Source: CAYMSF01 sp964542255
Lineage (GTDB): Bacteria; Verrucomicrobiota; Lentisphaeria; Victivallales; Victivallaceae
NCBI GenBank assembly: GCA_964542255.1
Contig: CAZITV010000005.1
Location: forward strand, 1 to 41,985
Reading direction: 5' to 3'
DNA: 41,985 bases
In this document: piece after piece, positions 8,070 through 16,678 of the stretch
Layout of the letters: every line of letters starts with the position of its first letter
Position numbering within the stretch: position 1 is the first letter of the stretch
Translations under genes and position numbers: made by a program
The notes under the pieces: generated by a model
Seen by the model: only the letters and a program-made list of their open reading frames with translations
Told to the model about the DNA's origin: nothing
The model's database searches: none

Positions 8070-9269
8070 ATGGCTAAGGAAAAATTCGAAAGAACAAAAC
8101 CGCACGTAAACATCGGAACTATCGGTCACGTTGACCACGGCAAGACAACTCTTACCGCAGCAATCACCATGTGCCTCGCTAAAAAATATGGTCATGGTCA
8201 AGTAAAACGTTACGATGAAATTGACAATGCGCCGGAAGAAAGAGAACGTGGTATCACGATCAACACTGCGCACGTTGAGTATGAAACTGAAAAACGTCAT
8301 TATGCACACGTTGACTGCCCGGGACATGCTGACTATGTAAAAAACATGATCACTGGTGCTGCTCAGATGGACGGAGCGATTCTTGTTATCGCTGCGACTG
8401 ATGGTCCGATGGCGCAAACACGTGAACACGTATTGTTGGCCCGCCAGGTAGGCGTACCGGCAATTGTAGTATTTATGAATAAAGTTGACGCAGTTGACGA
8501 TCCTGAATTGCTGGAACTCGTAGAAATGGAAGTACGTGAACTTCTTTCAGCTTATGATTATCCCGGCGATGACATTCCGGTCGTCAAAGGTTCAGCGCTG
8601 AAAGCAGCGGAAGCTGAAGGTGATCCGAACAATGCTGCCTGCCAGGACATCCTGAAATTGATGGATGCGGTTGATGAATACATTCCTCAGCCTGTCCGTG
8701 AAATTGACCAGCCGTTCCTGATGCCGATTGAAGACGTATTCTCAATTGAAGGTCGCGGAACTGTAGTTACCGGCCGTATTGAGCGCGGAATTATCAAACT
8801 CAATGATGAAATTGAAATTATCGGCTTGAACAAGAATTCCAAAACCACCGTTATCGGTATTGAAATGTTCCGTAAGCTTCTCGATGAAGGCCGTGCCGGC
8901 GACAACGTTGGCTGCCTCGTCCGCGGAACCAAGAAAGATGACGTTGAACGCGGTCAAGTTTTGGCTAAGCCGAAAACTATCACCCCGCACACTAACTTCA
9001 AGGGTGAAATTTACGTGTTATCCAAAGAAGAAGGCGGCCGTCATACTCCGTTCTTCGGCAACTACCGTCCGCAGTTCTACTTCCGTACAACCGACGTTAC
9101 CGGCATCATTACGCTTGAAGAAGGTGTTGAGATGGTAATGCCTGGCGACAGAACCACGATCAACGTGGAATTGATTGCCCCGATTGCGATGGAAAAGACC
9201 CTGCGTTTCGCTATCCGTGAAGGTGGCCGTACCGTTGCCTCCGGTCGTGTATCTGACATTATTAAATAA
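8070..9269 (+). CDS. tuf: Elongation factor Tu
   Basis: GTPase that delivers aminoacyl-tRNA to the ribosome. The 399-aa protein has G1 GHVDHGKTT (19-27), the switch I threonine region RGITINTAHVEY, G3 DCPGHADYV, G4 NKVD and G5 GSALK, then domains II and III ending in RFAIREGGRTVASGRV. Length is normal. Residues at the usual kirromycin-resistance sites I checked (Gln in ARQVGV, Gly in EGGRHTPF, Ala in RFAIREGG) are the sensitive type. An AGGAGG box sits nine bases before the ATG. It lies between tRNA-Thr and rpmG; a very strong hairpin directly follows it. Whether a second tuf exists elsewhere cannot be seen here. Confidence 0.99.
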   Translation: MAKEKFERTKPHVNIGTIGHVDHGKTTLTAAITMCLAKKYGHGQVKRYDEIDNAPEERERGITINTAHVEYETEKRHYAHVDCPGHADYVKNMITGAAQMDGAILVIAATDGPMAQTREHVLLARQVGVPAIVVFMNKVDAVDDPELLELVEMEVRELLSAYDYPGDDIPVVKGSALKAAEAEGDPNNAACQDILKLMDAVDEYIPQPVREIDQPFLMPIEDVFSIEGRGTVVTGRIERGIIKLNDEIEIIGLNKNSKTTVIGIEMFRKLLDEGRAGDNVGCLVRGTKKDDVERGQVLAKPKTITPHTNFKGEIYVLSKEEGGRHTPFFGNYRPQFYFRTTDVTGIITLEEGVEMVMPGDRTTINVELIAPIAMEKTLRFAIREGGRTVASGRVSDIIK

Positions 9270-9293
9270 GTATTATATACAATTAACCTATAG

Positions 9294-9330
9294 TTGTCCC
9301 GGACGACCATAAAATGGTTGTTCGGGATAA
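9294..9330 (+). other. 17-bp hairpin between tuf and rpmG
   Basis: An uninterrupted 17-bp stem (9294-9310 with 9314-9330, three G-U pairs) closes on an AAA triloop. No T-run follows (TTACGC), so it is not a standard intrinsic terminator. It is more likely an RNA-processing site or a 3'-end stabiliser separating abundant tuf mRNA from the downstream secE-nusG message. The wobble pairs form only in plus-strand RNA. Confidence 0.75.
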
Positions 9331-9354
9331 TTACGCTAAATAGCTTGGTGAATT

Positions 9355-9507
9355 ATGGCGAGAGAAATTATCACATTTGAATGTACTGAATGCAAGAACC
9401 GCAACTATACATCCAAAAAAGAGAAACGGAATACTCCTGAACGGCTGGAGAAGAAAAAGTTTTGTAAGTTTGACCGCAAGCATACGATGCATAAAGAAAC
9501 CCGTTAA
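9355..9507 (+). CDS. rpmG: 50S ribosomal protein L33
   Basis: A 50-aa basic protein of the large ribosomal subunit. It begins MAREIITFECTECKNRNY and ends RKHTMHKETR, which are the recognisable L33 ends, and keeps the first CxxC pair (C10, C13) and C37. The expected fourth zinc ligand in the FCxxC/CPxC motif is Asp40 here (FCKFDRKH), so zinc binding may be altered. It lies between tuf and tRNA-Trp, the place it takes in many bacteria (rpmG-trnW-secE-nusG). The ribosome binding site is weak (TAGCTTGGTGAATT). Confidence 0.93.
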   Translation: MAREIITFECTECKNRNYTSKKEKRNTPERLEKKKFCKFDRKHTMHKETR

Positions 9508-9525
9508 GTTGAAGCATTTTGACTC

Positions 9526-9602
9526 AGGAGTGTAGCTCAGTTGGCTAGAGCAGCGGTCTCCAAAACCGCAGGTCGAGAGTTCGAGTCTCTCCGCTCCTGC
9601 CA
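9526..9602 (+). tRNA. tRNA-Trp (anticodon CCA)
   Basis: Acceptor AGGAGTG pairs with CGCTCCT (one G-U); discriminator G and an encoded CCA follow. The anticodon stem GCGGT/ACCGC encloses CTCCAAA, giving anticodon CCA. The T-arm GAGAGTTCGAGTCTCTC is well formed. It is 18 bases after rpmG and 55 bases before secE, so it must be cut out of a mixed mRNA/tRNA transcript. Confidence 0.96.
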
Positions 9603-9657
9603 AATTTTGATTTTCAGCATTAAAATTAGGCAAGAAAAGATAAGGCATGATAAAATA

Positions 9658-9861
9658 ATGAATAACAGTTTTATGAGCAGAGTAAGGCAGTTTATCTCGG
9701 ATACGATTGCTGAACTTCATAAATGTACGTGGCCGGGCAAATCAGAATTATTTGAATCAACCATTCTGGTGATAGTAGCCATTGTTATTCTATCTTGTTT
9801 TGTGGCTTTGGTTGACCAGGTTGGACGAATAGTAATTAATTTCATTACCGGAACACTGTGA
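9658..9861 (+). CDS. secE: Preprotein translocase subunit SecE
   Basis: Small inner-membrane subunit of the SecYEG protein-export channel. The 67-aa protein has the amphipathic segment with ELHKCTWPGKSELFEST (the conserved E-x-x-K-x-x-W-P motif) followed by one membrane segment (about 38-62, ILVIVAIVILSCFVALV). Single-segment SecE of 60-70 aa is the common bacterial form. The reading frame is open back through the tRNA, but ATG at 9658 is the first in-frame ATG after tRNA-Trp. It is 29 bp before nusG, the usual partner. Confidence 0.95.
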   Translation: MNNSFMSRVRQFISDTIAELHKCTWPGKSELFESTILVIVAIVILSCFVALVDQVGRIVINFITGTL

Positions 9862-9890
9862 CGATTCAGCATTAAAGGAATTTCTCAACT

Positions 9891-10466
9891 ATGCATGAAG
9901 ATGTAAACAAGGGGCAATGGTTTGTTATTCAAACCCTTTCCGGACAGGAAAATCGGGTTAAAGACAGAATTCAGAAACTAATCAATTCGGATATGGAATG
10001 TCCGATACATGAAGTATATATACCTACGGAAAAAGTTTCGGAAGTGCGTCAAGGCAAAAAGACCATGACGACACGGAAAATTTTCCCTGGTTATATTTTG
10101 GTACGAATGGATCTATACGATGCCGAGTCGAAAAAAATTGACGAAAAAGCATGGTATTTGCTGCGTGAAGTTCAGGGCGTTATTGGATTCCTTGGCGGCG
10201 GCACCACGCCATTACCGCTAACTGCAGATGAGATGGCCGATATCTATGGTCATTCCGGCAGCGGTGCGGATACTAAAGAAAAAGTCAAACCTAAAATCGC
10301 TTTTGAAATTGGCGAAATGGTTAGAATAAGAGATGGCGCGTTTGAAAACTTTGAAGGCGCAGTACAGGAAGTTGACGCGGAGCGCGGCAAATTGAAACTT
10401 ATGGTGGCGATTTTTGGTCGCTCCACACCAGTTGAATTGGAGTTTTGGCAGGTTGACCGGGCGTAA
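9891..10466 (+). CDS. nusG: Transcription termination/antitermination protein NusG
   Basis: Binds RNA polymerase through its N-terminal NGN domain and couples it to Rho or the ribosome through a KOW domain. The 191-aa protein shows the NGN start (WFVIQTLSGQENRVKDRI), the KIFPGYILVRMDL strand, VIGFLGGG, and the C-terminal KOW segment (GEMVRIRDGAFENFEGAVQE, about 141-160) with VAIFGRSTPVELEFWQV. Length and domain order are normal. It lies between secE and rplK as in most bacteria. Confidence 0.97.
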   Translation: MHEDVNKGQWFVIQTLSGQENRVKDRIQKLINSDMECPIHEVYIPTEKVSEVRQGKKTMTTRKIFPGYILVRMDLYDAESKKIDEKAWYLLREVQGVIGFLGGGTTPLPLTADEMADIYGHSGSGADTKEKVKPKIAFEIGEMVRIRDGAFENFEGAVQEVDAERGKLKLMVAIFGRSTPVELEFWQVDRA

Positions 10467-10504
10467 TTGCCGGGTTGGTACTTTCTTTATAAAATTTTTG
10501 ACGT

Positions 10505-10541
10505 CCAGGTGGAAGGATACCTGTCAGTTCGCACCACCGGG
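10505..10541 (+). promoter_or_regulatory. Possible structured leader before rplK
   Basis: Between nusG and rplK, CCAGGTGG (10505-10512) can pair with CCACCGGG (10534-10541) with one mismatch, and alternatively CAGGT pairs with the nearer ACCTG. In many bacteria L1 represses this operon by binding a structure just before rplK. I do not see a clear L1 consensus, so an L1 site is only an inference from position. Confidence 0.25.
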
Positions 10542-10559
10542 CGATTAAAGGAGATCATT

Positions 10560-10991
10560 ATGGCAAAAAAAGTTACAGGAGAAATCCGGTTACAGATTCC
10601 TGCCGGGGCTGCAAATCCCTCGCCACCGATAGGTCCGGCGCTTGGCCAGGCTGGAGTCAATATCATGGATTTCTGTAAGCAGTTCAATGCCGCTACTCAA
10701 GCACAGAGTGGATTGATCATCCCCGTTGTGATCACGGTTTACCAAGACCGCTCGTTCACCTTCATCACCAAATCACCGCCAGCATCCGTGCTGATTAAAA
10801 AAGCGGCAGGTTTGGCGTCCGGGTCAAAAACCCCGGGCAAAGGCGAAATGGCCGGAAAGGTGACCAAAACACAACTCAGAGAGATCGTCAAGACCAAAAA
10901 AGACGACCTTAATGCAAGGGATGAGAATGCGGCATTGCTCATTATTGAAGGAACTGCACGTAGTATGGGAATCGAGGTGATAGATGCGTAG
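10560..10991 (+). CDS. rplK: 50S ribosomal protein L11
   Basis: Part of the GTPase-associated centre of the large subunit. The 143-aa protein starts MAKKVTGEIRLQIPAG and carries the NPSPPIGPALGQAGVN segment with the prolines of the thiostrepton-binding N-domain, then the RNA-binding C-domain (KTPGKGEMAGKVTKTQL, GTARSMGIEV). The frame is open from the nusG stop, but the ATG at 10560 has AAGGAG seven bases upstream and gives the normal length. It overlaps rplA by 8 bp, so the two are probably translated together. Confidence 0.98.
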   Translation: MAKKVTGEIRLQIPAGAANPSPPIGPALGQAGVNIMDFCKQFNAATQAQSGLIIPVVITVYQDRSFTFITKSPPASVLIKKAAGLASGSKTPGKGEMAGKVTKTQLREIVKTKKDDLNARDENAALLIIEGTARSMGIEVIDA

Positions 10992-11685
10992 AAGCAAATT
11001 ATATCTCTCCCAGTTGGAACGCTTCGAACGGCAGCGCAAGTATCCGATAAACGAAGCATTGGCAATTTTGAAATCAATGCCGCACATCAAATTTGATGAA
11101 ACCGTGGATGTTGCGTTCAAACTTGGCGTTGACCCGAAAAAATCAGATCAGACCGTCCGCGGCGCAGTACCGTTACCCAAGGGTACTGGTAAATCTGTCA
11201 AAGTGGCGGTTGTTGCCGATGGCGCTAAAGCCGAACAGGCCAAAGCTGCAGGAGCTGATTTTGTTGGAGCCGAAGATTTGGTAGAAAAAATCAAGGGCGG
11301 CTTTATGGACTTCGATGTACTGATTGCAACTCCGGACGCAATGAAAATTGTTCGTCCGTTAGGTAAAGCACTTGGTCCGCGCGGTTTAATGCCGAATCCG
11401 AAGACAGGTACTGTTACTGATGATGTTGCCGGTGCTGTAGCGGAAGCTAAAGCCGGGCGTGTAGAATTCCGCGCCGACCGTGGTGCGTGTATTCACGTCC
11501 CGATTGGTAAATCATCATTTGCAGTTGAAGATTTGAGGGTGAACCTTAACGCGGTTGTTGATGCGGTGTGCAAGGCAAAACCGGCGACAGCCAAAGGCAC
11601 CTATCTGGTCAGCTGCACTATTTCCCTTACCATGAGCCCCGGAATTAGAATCGAAACCAAGGAACTAGTGAGGCAGGAATCATGA
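10984..11685 (+). CDS. rplA: 50S ribosomal protein L1
   Basis: L1-stalk protein of the large subunit, and in many bacteria the translational repressor of the L11-L1 pair. The 233-aa protein has the typical KFDETVDVAFKLGVDPKKSDQ segment, RGAVPLPKGTGK, and the signature DAMKIVRPLGKALGPRGLMP with NPKTGTV. Length matches the family (about 230). It overlaps rplK by 8 bp and rplJ by 4 bp (ATGA), showing tight coupling in one operon. Confidence 0.98.
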   Translation: MRRSKLYLSQLERFERQRKYPINEALAILKSMPHIKFDETVDVAFKLGVDPKKSDQTVRGAVPLPKGTGKSVKVAVVADGAKAEQAKAAGADFVGAEDLVEKIKGGFMDFDVLIATPDAMKIVRPLGKALGPRGLMPNPKTGTVTDDVAGAVAEAKAGRVEFRADRGACIHVPIGKSSFAVEDLRVNLNAVVDAVCKAKPATAKGTYLVSCTISLTMSPGIRIETKELVRQES

Positions 11686-12209
11686 GAAGTGAAAAGACAC
11701 ATGTAGTAAATTTTGTTGGCGGCTTATTAAAAGATTCCGAGTTTGTCTATTTTGTCAACTACAAGGGTCTTACCGTCAAGAGCTTTTCTGAATTTCGCCG
11801 TCAGATTGCAAAAAATGGCGCAAAATGCCACGTAATCAAGAATACGATTATTCAGAAATCAGCTGAACTCTCTGCTTTGCCTGCACTAGCGAAATGCAAA
11901 CTTAAAGATAGCACCGCGATGGTAGTTGGCAAGGGTGACCCGAGCATTGTTGCCAAGACAATCATGGACTTCAACAAAACCAATGCTTTCCTTTCTGCCA
12001 AAGGCGGATATCTGGAAGGCGCGGTGCTGCTTGATACCGATGTTAAAGCCATTGCTTCACTGCCGTCCAGAGAAGTTATCTATGCGCAACTGCTTGGATT
12101 GCTCCAGGCACCGGCCAGAAATCTGGTTTGTGTCCTCAATGCCAAGGCCGCTTCAATCATTAACGTACTAAACTCTTACAAAGATAAGCTTGAAAAAAGT
12201 CAAGCTTGA
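11682..12209 (+). CDS. rplJ: 50S ribosomal protein L10
   Basis: Anchors L7/L12 dimers to the ribosome. The 175-aa protein has the N-terminal VYFVNYKGLTVKSFSEFRRQI and KNTIIQKS pattern of L10 and a C-terminal helix for L12 binding (residues about 140-172, ending KDKLEKSQA). The start overlaps the stop of rplA in ATGA, so there is no room here for the separate L10 leader known in Escherichia coli; any autoregulation would have to act inside rplA. Confidence 0.97.
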   Translation: MRSEKTHVVNFVGGLLKDSEFVYFVNYKGLTVKSFSEFRRQIAKNGAKCHVIKNTIIQKSAELSALPALAKCKLKDSTAMVVGKGDPSIVAKTIMDFNKTNAFLSAKGGYLEGAVLLDTDVKAIASLPSREVIYAQLLGLLQAPARNLVCVLNAKAASIINVLNSYKDKLEKSQA

Positions 12210-12259
12210 TTTTGAGATAAAATTACACAATTTAAACATAACCCAGGAGGCATTTAATC

Positions 12260-12664
12260 ATGTCAGAAGAAGCTAAAGTAGAAGTATCCGCCCAGATGGA
12301 AGAATTCATTTCCTACATCGAAAAACTTTCTGTCCTCGAACTTTCTAAGCTCGTCAAAGCGTTGGAAGAACGTCTGGGCGTAAGCGCCGCAGCGCCGATG
12401 GCTATGGCTGCTGCACCTGCTGCTGCTGCTCCGGCTGCCGCAGTTGAAGAACAGACTGAATTCACCGTTATCCTGAAATCTTTCGGCGACAACAAGATTG
12501 GCGTCATCAAAGAAGTCCGTGCGATTACCGGACTCGGACTGAAAGAAGCCAAGGACCTCGTTGAAGGCGCACCGAAAGCTGTGAAAGAAGCCGTAAGCAA
12601 AGATGAAGCTCAAAAGATCAAGACCCAGCTCGAAGGAGCCGGTGCTCAGGTTGAATTGAAGTAA
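12260..12664 (+). CDS. rplL: 50S ribosomal protein L7/L12
   Basis: Stalk protein that recruits translation factors. The 134-aa protein has an N-terminal dimer domain (EEFISYIEKLSVLELSKLVKALEERLG), an Ala/Pro-rich flexible hinge (about 46-62) and the globular C-domain with EFTVILKSFGDNKIGVIKEVR and GLGLKEAKDLVEGAPK. A perfect AGGAGG eight bases before the ATG suits its multi-copy stoichiometry. It is slightly longer than the usual 120-130 residues because of the N-terminus and hinge. Confidence 0.98.
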   Translation: MSEEAKVEVSAQMEEFISYIEKLSVLELSKLVKALEERLGVSAAAPMAMAAAPAAAAPAAAVEEQTEFTVILKSFGDNKIGVIKEVRAITGLGLKEAKDLVEGAPKAVKEAVSKDEAQKIKTQLEGAGAQVELK

Positions 12665-12680
12665 CGCATCTTATCTAGAT

Positions 12681-12726
12681 AACGGCGGGAAATTTGCGAA
12701 AGTTTCCTGCCGTTCTTTCGCTTTTT
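12681..12726 (+). terminator. Hairpin attenuator between rplL and rpoB
   Basis: AACGGCGGGAAA (12681-12692) pairs with TTTCCTGCCGTT (12703-12714) in a 12-bp stem with one G-U pair and a 10-base loop, followed by CTTTCGCTTTTT. This is a leaky-terminator layout at the place where a partial terminator lowers rpoB expression in Escherichia coli. The G-U pair supports plus-strand action. Confidence 0.7.
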
Positions 12727-12834
12727 AAAGATTTAGTATTAGTATGGTGTAGGGTTTATGATTATGGGACGGAAACTGCCATTGGGGGTGGTTTTCAATT
12801 CGCCGTTGTAGGACTTAACCTGGAAGGTTGAACT

Positions 12835-15800
12835 ATGTCAGAACGCGTTAATTTTGGTCGTTTACAGGATGTTTTGGAGGTGCCCGATTTGATCGGCATT
12901 CAAATCAATTCTTACAATGCTTTTCTTCAGCAGGAAATTCCTGTCGGAGAGAGAAAAAATCAAGGACTCCAGGAAGTTTTTAACGAAATCTTCCCGATTG
13001 AGAGTTATGACAAACAGACGGTAATTGAGTTTGCCGGCTATCATATAGGCGAGACAAAAAACTCTGTAGTAGATTGCATCAAGGATGGCAATACGTTCAG
13101 CTCGCCGCTGTATGTGGATTTTGTAGTTAAAAGAAATAACGTTGAAATTCCTGAAAAAGTATATATGGGTGACATTCCGATAATGACGGAACGCGGCACC
13201 TTTGTTATAAATGGAGCGGAGCGGGTAATTATCAGCCAGCTGCACCGTTCTCCTGGTATCTGTTTTGAAAAAACCCGGCATTTAACCGGCAGGTCATTGT
13301 ATTCGTACCGGATTATTCCGGACCGCGGCTCATGGATGGAAGTCCAGTTTGACAGCAGCGATTTGATTTACATTTATTTGGACCGCCGCCGCCGCCGCCG
13401 GAAATTTTTAATAACCACGTTCCTCCGGGCCGTGGGCTATGAAAGCAACCGCGACATTCTCGAACAAATTTTCAAAATTGAAAAATTGAATGTTAGTGAT
13501 TTACTGAAAAAAGAAGATTTAGCCAATTATTACACCATTGATGATGTAGTCAATCAAAATGATATTGTTGAAGTCAATGAATTGACCAAACTCAATGAAA
13601 ATATTCTGAAAAAACTGCAGGACGCCGGACTCAGCAAACTTAAACTAGAAGTCGTTAATTGCGGCGGCGATGAGTATTTATTGAAATGCCTGAGCAAAGA
13701 CCCGTCCCGCAACGCTGATGAAGCGTTAAAAGAAATTTACAAAAGAATGCGTCCTGGTGATCCGCCAAACGTTGCCAATGCCCGTGCGCTTATCAAACGG
13801 TTGTTCTCTGACATCCGCCGTTATGACCTCGGCGTCGTTGGCCGTTACAAAATCAACGAACGTTTAGGGGTGAATTTACCATTAACTGAGCGTACTCTGA
13901 TGAAAGAAGATTTGATGGCGGCGACCAAGCATTTAGTATTTCTGCGTAATACTGGTGGTCACGCTGACGATATTGACCATTTGGGCAGCCGCCGCGTCAG
14001 AACTGTTGGCGAACTGCTGCAAAACCATTGCCGGATGGGAATGCTGCGCACCGAGCGTTTAGTGCGTGAACGCATGACGCTGCTGAGCGCCGAAGAAGCC
14101 AGCTTCACTCCAAACAAATTAATTAATCCGAAAGCATTTTCTGGAGTTGTTAGAGACTTTTTTGCCCGTAACCAGCTCTCCCAGTTTATGGATCAGACCA
14201 ATCCGCTAAGCGAATTGACCAATAAACGCAGACTGAGCGCGCTCGGACCAGGCGGATTGAGCCGTGAACGTGCCGGATTTGAAGTTCGTGACGTGCACTC
14301 CAGCCATTATGGCAGAATTTGCCCGATTGAAACTCCTGAAGGTCCAAACATTGGTTTGATTTCTTCAATGTCGCTTTATGCGAGCATCAATGATTATGGT
14401 TTCATCGAAACTCCGTACCGGAAAGTGATTAATGGTGTTGTTACCAACCAGATTGATTTGCTTACAGCAGATAAAGAAGAACATTTTGTTATCGCACAGG
14501 CAAATGCGCCATTGGATAGCAAAAGCAAGTTCGCCAATGAGACCGTGATGTCACGATTCAAAGGCGAATCCGAAGAACATCCGCGCAGCGATGTGCAATA
14601 TATGGACGTGGCGCCCAAGCAATTGGTCAGTGCCGCCGCCGGTATCATCCCGTTCCTCGAACACGATGACGCCAACCGCGCACTGATGGGCTCAAACATG
14701 CAGCGCCAGGCAGTACCGCTGTTGACCACTGAGTCACCTTTGGTCGGTACTGGATTGGAAGCCAGAATTGCCCGCGATTCACGCGCTGTTGTGGTTGCGA
14801 AAAATGATGGTATTGTCGCGGAAGTTTCTTCAGCCGAAATCATAACGACGACCGATGGCAAACCAGTCGGCAAAACTGCTGACGCTGCTCCAGTAAAATA
14901 TCTTTTGAATAAGTTCCTGCGCAGCAACGCCGGTACCTGCATTAATCAGCGTCCAATCGTATCACGCGGCACAAAAATCAAAGCTGGTGATGTTCTTGCC
15001 GATGGCGCCTCGACCGAAGACGGCGAACTGGCGCTGGGTAAAAACGTTCTGGTGGCATTTATGCCTTGGTGCGGTTATAACTTTGAGGACGCGATTGTTG
15101 TGTCAGAACGTCTGGTCAAAGAAGATGTATATACCAGCGTTCATATTGATGAATTTGAAATTACCAGCCGTGAAACCAAGCTGGGTCCTGAAGAAATTAC
15201 CCGCGATATTCCAAACCAAAGTGAAGATGCACTGCGCAATCTCGCTTCTAATGGTGTAGTGCGTCTTGGCGCTGAGGTTAAACCTGGCGACATTCTCGTA
15301 GGTAAAATCACCCCGAAAAGTGAAACGGAACTGGCTCCGGAAGAGCGCCTGCTCCGTGCAATTTTCGGTGAAAAGGCAGCTGATGTCAAGGATTCGAGTC
15401 TGCTGGTTGGCAGCGGTAAAGGCGGCATCGTGATGGATGTGCGTATTGAATATGCGAAAGATCCGTCACGTCAAGCGATGAGCAAATCCGAGCTGCGCCG
15501 TCAAATCAAGATGGCTAAGGATGAATACAAGAAGCGTTTCCAGGAACTGGTGGACGAACTTGCTTTCAAACTGAAAGATATTATGCTGGGACAAAAATTA
15601 CCGCATCCGATTTTTGATACAAGTGCGGCAAAACCCAATACGATGCTGATCAGTCAAAACCGTAAAGTAACAGAGAGCGCTATTCTCAAGTTGTCCACAA
15701 AATATAACAGTTGGACGATGGAAGAATGTCCGCTCAAAGAATCAATTCAGGATATTATCGCCACCTTCGAAGAACGCTTTGAGGATACCGAGAAGTACCG

Positions 15801-16662
15801 CGAAGAAAATATTCAGAAGCTTGAGTCCGGCGACGGCAACGATCCCGGAATAGTCAAAAAAGTCAAAGTCTATGTCGCCTGCAAACGCAAACTGCAGGTT
15901 GGCGACAAAATGGCCGGAAGACACGGTAACAAGGGTATTGTGGCAAAGATCGTTCCTATCGAAGATATGCCATTTCTCGAAGACGGCACTCCGGTTGATA
16001 TAGTTCTCAATCCGCTTGGCGTACCGAGCCGTATGAACATCGGTCAGGTGCTGGAAACTCACCTTGGCTGGGCGGCAAAACTTCTCGGCTTTAAAGCTGC
16101 GACACCGGTATTTGACGGCATTACTGAAGAAAAGATTATTTCCTCGATGGCTGATGCCAATCAGAAAGTTGCAGAACGCGACGGTGTGGATTATCACTGG
16201 GGTTTCCGCAAAAATGCTGATGGCAACTACAAATTTGACGGTAAAACAAACCTCTTTGATGGACGCAACGGCAATAAATTTGACCAGCGAATTATGGTGG
16301 GACAAATCTATATGCTGAAACTTGACCATTTGGTTGCGAACAAAATTCATGCACGCTCAGTTGGACCTTACTCGCTGGTCACCCAGCAGCCGTTAGGCGG
16401 TAAAGCACAGCACGGCGGTCAGCGTTTCGGAGAAATGGAAGTGTGGGCGCTCGAAGCTTATGGCGCGGCTAACAATCTCCAGGAGATGCTGACGGTTAAG
16501 AGCGATGACACTACAGGACGTGCCCGTATTTACGAATCCATCGTAAAAGGTCAAAATGTCCTTGAAGCAGGTCGCCCGGAATCCTTCAACGTGTTAATGA
16601 AGGAAATGCAAAGCTTGGGGCTTGATATTAAAACTGTTAAGAAACCCGTGGAAAATAAATAA
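12835..16662 (+). CDS. rpoB: DNA-directed RNA polymerase subunit beta
   Basis: Catalytic core subunit of RNA polymerase. The 1275-aa protein shows the family landmarks in order: lobe segments with INGAERVIISQLHRSPG, the rifampicin pocket (LSQFMDQTNPLSELTNKRR, about 449-467) and GPGGLSRERAGFEVRDVH, ETPEGPNIGLI, the NVLVAFMPWCGYNFEDAI segment, KLQVGDKMAGRHGNKGIV and the C-terminal QQPLGGKAQHGGQRFGEMEVWALEAYGA. It is somewhat shorter than the 1342-aa enterobacterial form. The residue equal to Escherichia coli His526 is Asn463 (codon at 14221), a substitution linked to rifamycin resistance. It is followed after 16 bp by rpoC. Confidence 0.99.
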   Translation: MSERVNFGRLQDVLEVPDLIGIQINSYNAFLQQEIPVGERKNQGLQEVFNEIFPIESYDKQTVIEFAGYHIGETKNSVVDCIKDGNTFSSPLYVDFVVKRNNVEIPEKVYMGDIPIMTERGTFVINGAERVIISQLHRSPGICFEKTRHLTGRSLYSYRIIPDRGSWMEVQFDSSDLIYIYLDRRRRRRKFLITTFLRAVGYESNRDILEQIFKIEKLNVSDLLKKEDLANYYTIDDVVNQNDIVEVNELTKLNENILKKLQDAGLSKLKLEVVNCGGDEYLLKCLSKDPSRNADEALKEIYKRMRPGDPPNVANARALIKRLFSDIRRYDLGVVGRYKINERLGVNLPLTERTLMKEDLMAATKHLVFLRNTGGHADDIDHLGSRRVRTVGELLQNHCRMGMLRTERLVRERMTLLSAEEASFTPNKLINPKAFSGVVRDFFARNQLSQFMDQTNPLSELTNKRRLSALGPGGLSRERAGFEVRDVHSSHYGRICPIETPEGPNIGLISSMSLYASINDYGFIETPYRKVINGVVTNQIDLLTADKEEHFVIAQANAPLDSKSKFANETVMSRFKGESEEHPRSDVQYMDVAPKQLVSAAAGIIPFLEHDDANRALMGSNMQRQAVPLLTTESPLVGTGLEARIARDSRAVVVAKNDGIVAEVSSAEIITTTDGKPVGKTADAAPVKYLLNKFLRSNAGTCINQRPIVSRGTKIKAGDVLADGASTEDGELALGKNVLVAFMPWCGYNFEDAIVVSERLVKEDVYTSVHIDEFEITSRETKLGPEEITRDIPNQSEDALRNLASNGVVRLGAEVKPGDILVGKITPKSETELAPEERLLRAIFGEKAADVKDSSLLVGSGKGGIVMDVRIEYAKDPSRQAMSKSELRRQIKMAKDEYKKRFQELVDELAFKLKDIMLGQKLPHPIFDTSAAKPNTMLISQNRKVTESAILKLSTKYNSWTMEECPLKESIQDIIATFEERFEDTEKYREENIQKLESGDGNDPGIVKKVKVYVACKRKLQVGDKMAGRHGNKGIVAKIVPIEDMPFLEDGTPVDIVLNPLGVPSRMNIGQVLETHLGWAAKLLGFKAATPVFDGITEEKIISSMADANQKVAERDGVDYHWGFRKNADGNYKFDGKTNLFDGRNGNKFDQRIMVGQIYMLKLDHLVANKIHARSVGPYSLVTQQPLGGKAQHGGQRFGEMEVWALEAYGAANNLQEMLTVKSDDTTGRARIYESIVKGQNVLEAGRPESFNVLMKEMQSLGLDIKTVKKPVENK

Positions 16663-16678
16663 CCTGGAGGGATGAACC

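Noticed and set aside
8037..8429. Long minus-strand open frame over the start of tuf
   Set aside because: It is antisense to a certain EF-Tu gene and follows its codon bias; the same holds for long opposite frames over rpoB, rpoC and the sugar dehydrogenase.
9541..9657. N-terminal extension of SecE into tRNA-Trp
   Set aside because: The extension overlaps the tRNA; the ATG at 9658 gives a normal 67-aa SecE.
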